From NCBI GenBank assembly GCA_009774655.1, contig VSOD01000187.1, positions 1 to 8,201 on the forward strand: a DNA stretch of 8,201 bases. Direction: 5' to 3'. Source of the stretch: Lachnospiraceae bacterium (lineage in GTDB: Bacteria; Bacillota_A; Clostridia; Lachnospirales; Lachnospiraceae). This document shows positions 5,959-8,201 of the stretch, one piece after another; the first letter of the stretch is position 1, and each line of letters begins with the position of its first letter. Under the pieces are notes generated by a model. It did not search any database. It was not told where the DNA came from and saw only the letters and a list, made by a program, of their open reading frames with translations. The translations under genes were made by a program, and so were the position numbers.

Positions 5959-5990
5959 ACAGCTGTACAGGAAGTACAGCTGTCTTTGTC
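5959..5990 (+). terminator. Perfect 10-bp hairpin in the leader, attenuator- or terminator-like
   Basis: ACAGCTGTAC (5959-5968) and GTACAGCTGT (5974-5983) form a perfect 10-bp stem with a 5-nt AGGAA loop, followed by CTTTGTC. The T-tract is weak. It lies about 95 nt before the arabinanase start codon. If it terminates, it would define a short RNA of roughly 185 nt starting near 5803; if leaky, it could act as an attenuator. The DNA around it (5925-6005) is rich in GGCAGGCGGG-type runs and carries no gene. Confidence 0.45.
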
Positions 5991-6077
5991 CGGCAGGCGG
6001 GCGGCAGTTCAGCAGAGGTGAGACAGAGATAGCCGGCCGCAGCAGCAAAAATCAAGAGGGAAAAGGAGAAGGCAGGT

Positions 6078-7778
6078 ATGAGAAGAAAGCAGATCATGTA
6101 TATGTGTGCCATCGGCGCGGCGGCTGTTATGGGGTTGACGGCTTGTGGCGGTGCGCAGGATGCGGGGCAGACACCGGCGGAGACGGTTACGCGAGCAGAC
6201 GGACAGACGGAAACAGACGGACAACAGGAAGCAGGAAGCGGAGCAGAGGGAGCTTCCGGGGAAGCGGCAACAGACGAAGAAAACAAAGACACAGATGCCG
6301 GCGCACAGGAGGCGCCTGCGGATCTGGATTTTACGGTTGATCTGGAAGGAATTACCACGGCGAAACTGAGTGCCGGGGTCAGCGTGCACGATCCGTCCAT
6401 TTTTAAGGCGGACGGCAAATATTACATATTCGGTTCCCATATGTCCACGGCGGTATCCGAGGATCTCAGCAGCTGGACGCCTATCGGAACAGGGTATAAA
6501 GTGAAGGATCCGATCTATTACGAGCTGATGGGCAACGAAGAAGCCTTTGCCTATGCAGGCAGCAAGAAAAGTCTGATTCCCACAGACGACAGGGGATGGC
6601 ATGTGTGGGCGCCGGACGTGATCTACAATGAAGCCACGGGACTTTACTATCTGTACTTCTGTACGACTTCCACCTGGAATGCCTCTAATCTCTGCTATGC
6701 CACCAGCGAAAATGTGGAAGGGCCTTATGAGTGGAAAGGAGCGCTGATCTATTCCGGCTTTACGGCGGAGACGCTGGACGCTACGGATGTTGTGGACTAT
6801 GTGGAGCGTGAAGAAGCGAAGGACAGATATATCAAGAAGAGTAACGAGTATAATTTCAACAAGTATCCCAACGCCATAGACCCGACGGTGCTGTACGACC
6901 AGGACGGGCGGCTGTGGATGGTGTACGGTTCCTGGTCGGGCGGTATGTATCTGCTGGAGCTGGATGCGCAGACGGGCGAAGTGATTCACCCGGAGGCAGA
7001 TGAGGAGAAGAGGGTCGATCCTTACTTTGGTAAAAGACTGCTGGGCGGCAACCACAGTTCCATTGAGGCGCCGTATATTCTGTATGATGAAGAGAGCGGC
7101 TATTACTATCTGTTTGTATCCTACGGTGGTCTGGCACGGGAGGGCGGTTATCAGATCAGGGTCTTCCGCAGCGAGACGATCGACGGGGATTACGTGGATA
7201 TGAACGGAGAATTTCCGTTGGATACGGAGAACCCGCAGCATTATCCGTTCGGCCTGAAGCTGTCGGGTAACTACAACCTGCCCAGCCTGGAAGTGGCCTA
7301 TATGGCTACCGGGCACAATTCGGCTTTTATTGACGAGGACGGAAAGAAGTATATCGTGAACCATACCCGGTTTGACAATAAGACGGAGGAGCATGAACCC
7401 CGTGTACACCAGTTTATCGTCAATGAGGAGGGCTGGCCCTGCATGCTGCCTTATGCCACAGCCGGCGAGACTGTAAGCGGCAGCGGATATGAGATGGCCG
7501 ATATGGCGGGAAGATACTATGTCATCAACCAGGGAACGGCCATTGACGCCGAGATCGCGCAGCCCTTTATCCTGTATCTGCAGGAAGACGGCAGTGTGTA
7601 TGGCGACGGCATTACGGGCAGCTGGGAGGCTGAGGAAGGGACGTGCTATATGTCGATCACTTACGACGGCACCGCCTACAGCGGCGTGTTCTGCCAGATG
7701 AACGATGAGGCAGGGACGCAGGTGATGACGTTCAGCGCGGTGGGCGCCAATGAGAGTGTCTGGGGCGTGAAATATTAA
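6078..7778 (+). CDS. Lipoprotein glycoside hydrolase family 43, probable endo-1,5-alpha-L-arabinanase
   Basis: This 566-aa exported lipoprotein probably cleaves internal alpha-1,5 bonds of arabinan at the cell surface. The signal peptide ends in the lipobox LTAC with C23 as the lipidated residue. Residues 24 to about 88 form an acidic Glu/Thr/Gln/Ala-rich linker. The five-bladed propeller of GH43 spans about 100-445. Its three catalytic acids are in the expected order: D105 in 'VHDPSIF' (general base), D268 in 'AIDPTV' (pKa modulator) and E330 in 'SSIEAPYI' (general acid). 'GWHVWAPDV' (173-181) and 'GHNSAF' (H413, the family metal-site position) favour endo-arabinanase over xylosidase or arabinofuranosidase. 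The C-terminal ~120 residues are a beta-rich domain, as in B. subtilis AbnB-like enzymes. AGGAG at 6064-6068 lies 9 nt before the ATG. The gene ends at a strong terminator, so it appears monocistronic. Exact substrate is inference. Confidence 0.9.
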   Translation: MRRKQIMYMCAIGAAAVMGLTACGGAQDAGQTPAETVTRADGQTETDGQQEAGSGAEGASGEAATDEENKDTDAGAQEAPADLDFTVDLEGITTAKLSAGVSVHDPSIFKADGKYYIFGSHMSTAVSEDLSSWTPIGTGYKVKDPIYYELMGNEEAFAYAGSKKSLIPTDDRGWHVWAPDVIYNEATGLYYLYFCTTSTWNASNLCYATSENVEGPYEWKGALIYSGFTAETLDATDVVDYVEREEAKDRYIKKSNEYNFNKYPNAIDPTVLYDQDGRLWMVYGSWSGGMYLLELDAQTGEVIHPEADEEKRVDPYFGKRLLGGNHSSIEAPYILYDEESGYYYLFVSYGGLAREGGYQIRVFRSETIDGDYVDMNGEFPLDTENPQHYPFGLKLSGNYNLPSLEVAYMATGHNSAFIDEDGKKYIVNHTRFDNKTEEHEPRVHQFIVNEEGWPCMLPYATAGETVSGSGYEMADMAGRYYVINQGTAIDAEIAQPFILYLQEDGSVYGDGITGSWEAEEGTCYMSITYDGTAYSGVFCQMNDEAGTQVMTFSAVGANESVWGVKY

Positions 7779-7794
7779 GAGGCGTGAAAGAGAT

Positions 7795-7828
7795 AAAAAA
7801 GGTTCTGCAGTTCTGCAGAGCCTTTTTT
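7795..7828. terminator. Bidirectional intrinsic terminator between convergent genes
   Basis: GGTTCTGCAG (7801-7810) pairs with CTGCAGAGCC (7813-7822), with one G-U pair. The stem is flanked by six A on the left (7795-7800) and six T on the right (7823-7828), so it can stop transcription from both directions. It starts 17 nt after the arabinanase stop codon and also lies downstream of the minus-strand gene. Confidence 0.92.
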
Positions 7829-7849
7829 ATGAAAAACTTCAGGAGATCT

Positions 7850-7880
7850 TATAGTTAACGACATTGGAAATTCCGGTTAC
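7850..7880 (+). repeat. Third copy of the hairpin-arm sequence
   Basis: Positions 7850-7865 (TATAGTTAACGACATT) are identical to 5796-5811. Over 31 positions (7850-7880 against 5796-5826) there are four differences. No opposing arm is found beside it, so this is a solitary or truncated copy. It lies just downstream of the stop codon of the minus-strand gene, between two convergent genes. Confidence 0.75.
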
Positions 7881-7886
7881 AATAGC

Positions 7887-8201
7887 TTAATCCGACGCTA
7901 CGGAAGTGTCACGCTGCTGTGAAGGCGCCTCTTCCATGGGCGCGTAGTGGAGACTGACTTTGATATCCTGCCCGTAATTGCCGAAGGTCTTGCCGAAAAT
8001 GGTGAGGCCGCCCACATGAGCCGCATCATCCTCGACTGCCATGCGGAAACGGATGCTGCTGCGGTAATCGAGCTGCAGGCTGTCTATGGTCACATCGGAG
8101 ATCTGCAGGCCGTCAATGTAGGTGCCCTTCTTGTTGATGACGAGCAGTTTCAACATGCCGTAATGGTTCCAGTTGTGAAACCACCAGTCAGGGGTAAAAA
8201 G
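7887..8201 (-). CDS. Unidentified protein, C-terminal 104 residues (gene continues past the window)
   Basis: The minus-strand frame is open to the right edge of the window and stops with TAA at 7889-7887. An internal ATG at 8156 is not a credible start, because the upstream codons read through a well-formed segment, LFTPDWWFHNWNHYG, and no ribosome binding site precedes it. The visible part is mostly beta-strand-like: 'MLKLLVINKKGTYIDGLQIS' then 'DVTIDSLQLDYRSSIRFRM', then a Gly-rich turn 'HVGGLTIFGKTFGNYGQDI' and a final strand 'KVSLHY'. The last ~15 residues are a polar tail. The sharp alternation of strands suggests a ligand-binding or small beta-domain at the end of a larger protein. I cannot name the family. 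It converges with the arabinanase gene and can share the terminator at 7795-7828. Confidence 0.75.
   Translation of the reverse strand, partial: LFTPDWWFHNWNHYGMLKLLVINKKGTYIDGLQISDVTIDSLQLDYRSSIRFRMAVEDDAAHVGGLTIFGKTFGNYGQDIKVSLHYAPMEEAPSQQRDTSVASD

Noticed and set aside
5958..5983. TACAGCTGT pair read as a LytTR direct repeat
   Set aside because: The copies are 17 bp apart, not about 21, and are better explained as the arms of a perfect hairpin.
5925..6005. GGCAGGCGGG-type runs that might be a CRISPR or tandem array
   Set aside because: The units are short, irregular and have no constant spacer length. No CRISPR array, tRNA or rRNA was seen anywhere in the window.
5764..6021. An 85-codon open frame on the plus strand in the gene-free stretch
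   Set aside because: It has no ribosome binding site, starts between the promoter boxes, and reads straight through both hairpins with no protein-like composition.
6009..7409. Long minus-strand open frame of 466 codons opposite the arabinanase gene
   Set aside because: It is antisense to a clear GH43 enzyme with intact catalytic motifs. Its His/Arg/Ile-rich composition is typical of a codon-bias shadow.

Overview
The window looks like chromosomal DNA from a Gram-positive anaerobe of the Clostridia, most likely a Lachnospiraceae-type gut bacterium. The reasons are purine-rich Shine-Dalgarno sites, moderate GC in genes with AT-rich spacers, frequent AGA/AGG arginine codons, a LytTR/GHKL two-component pair, a stand-alone small alarmone synthetase and a lipoprotein glycosidase. 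This placement is inference; there is no rRNA or other marker gene.

Layout, left to right. (1) The 3' part of a highly charged coiled-coil protein of unknown function (2-772). (2) A 170-nt spacer with a 21-bp-spaced direct repeat and a promoter-like block, leading to a LytTR response regulator (943-1638) and its membrane GHKL sensor kinase (1644-3131), which follows after 5 nt. (3) A 234-aa protein whose second half resembles the C-terminal part of the flagellar cap protein FliD (3266-3970), preceded by a sigma-D-like promoter and followed by a strong hairpin. (4) A 224-aa protein of unknown function with a low-complexity centre and ordered ends (4086-4760). (5) A RelA/SpoT-type synthetase-only (p)ppGpp synthetase (4848-5636) with its own sigma-A-type promoter and a good intrinsic terminator. 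(6) A 441-nt gene-free stretch (5637-6077) packed with symmetric DNA: an AT-rich 10-bp operator-like palindrome, a promoter, a ~100-nt near-perfect hairpin and a second perfect 10-bp hairpin. (7) A secreted lipoprotein of glycoside hydrolase family 43, probably an endo-arabinanase (6078-7778), with a textbook bidirectional terminator. (8) A further copy of one arm of the large hairpin (7850-7880). (9) The 3' end of an unidentified convergent gene on the minus strand (7887-8201).

How the parts may work together. The regulator and kinase form one signalling unit that senses an external or membrane cue. The FliD-like protein and sigma-D-like signals hint at a link to motility or surface appendages, but no complete flagellar gene is present. 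The alarmone synthetase and arabinanase read as independent units with separate control. The most unusual structure is the set of arms with the motif TATAGTTAACGACATT: two form the hairpin upstream of the arabinanase gene and one lies downstream. They could be a small TA-flanked non-autonomous mobile element (MITE-like) or a structured regulatory RNA. No complete new defence or mobile system is visible.
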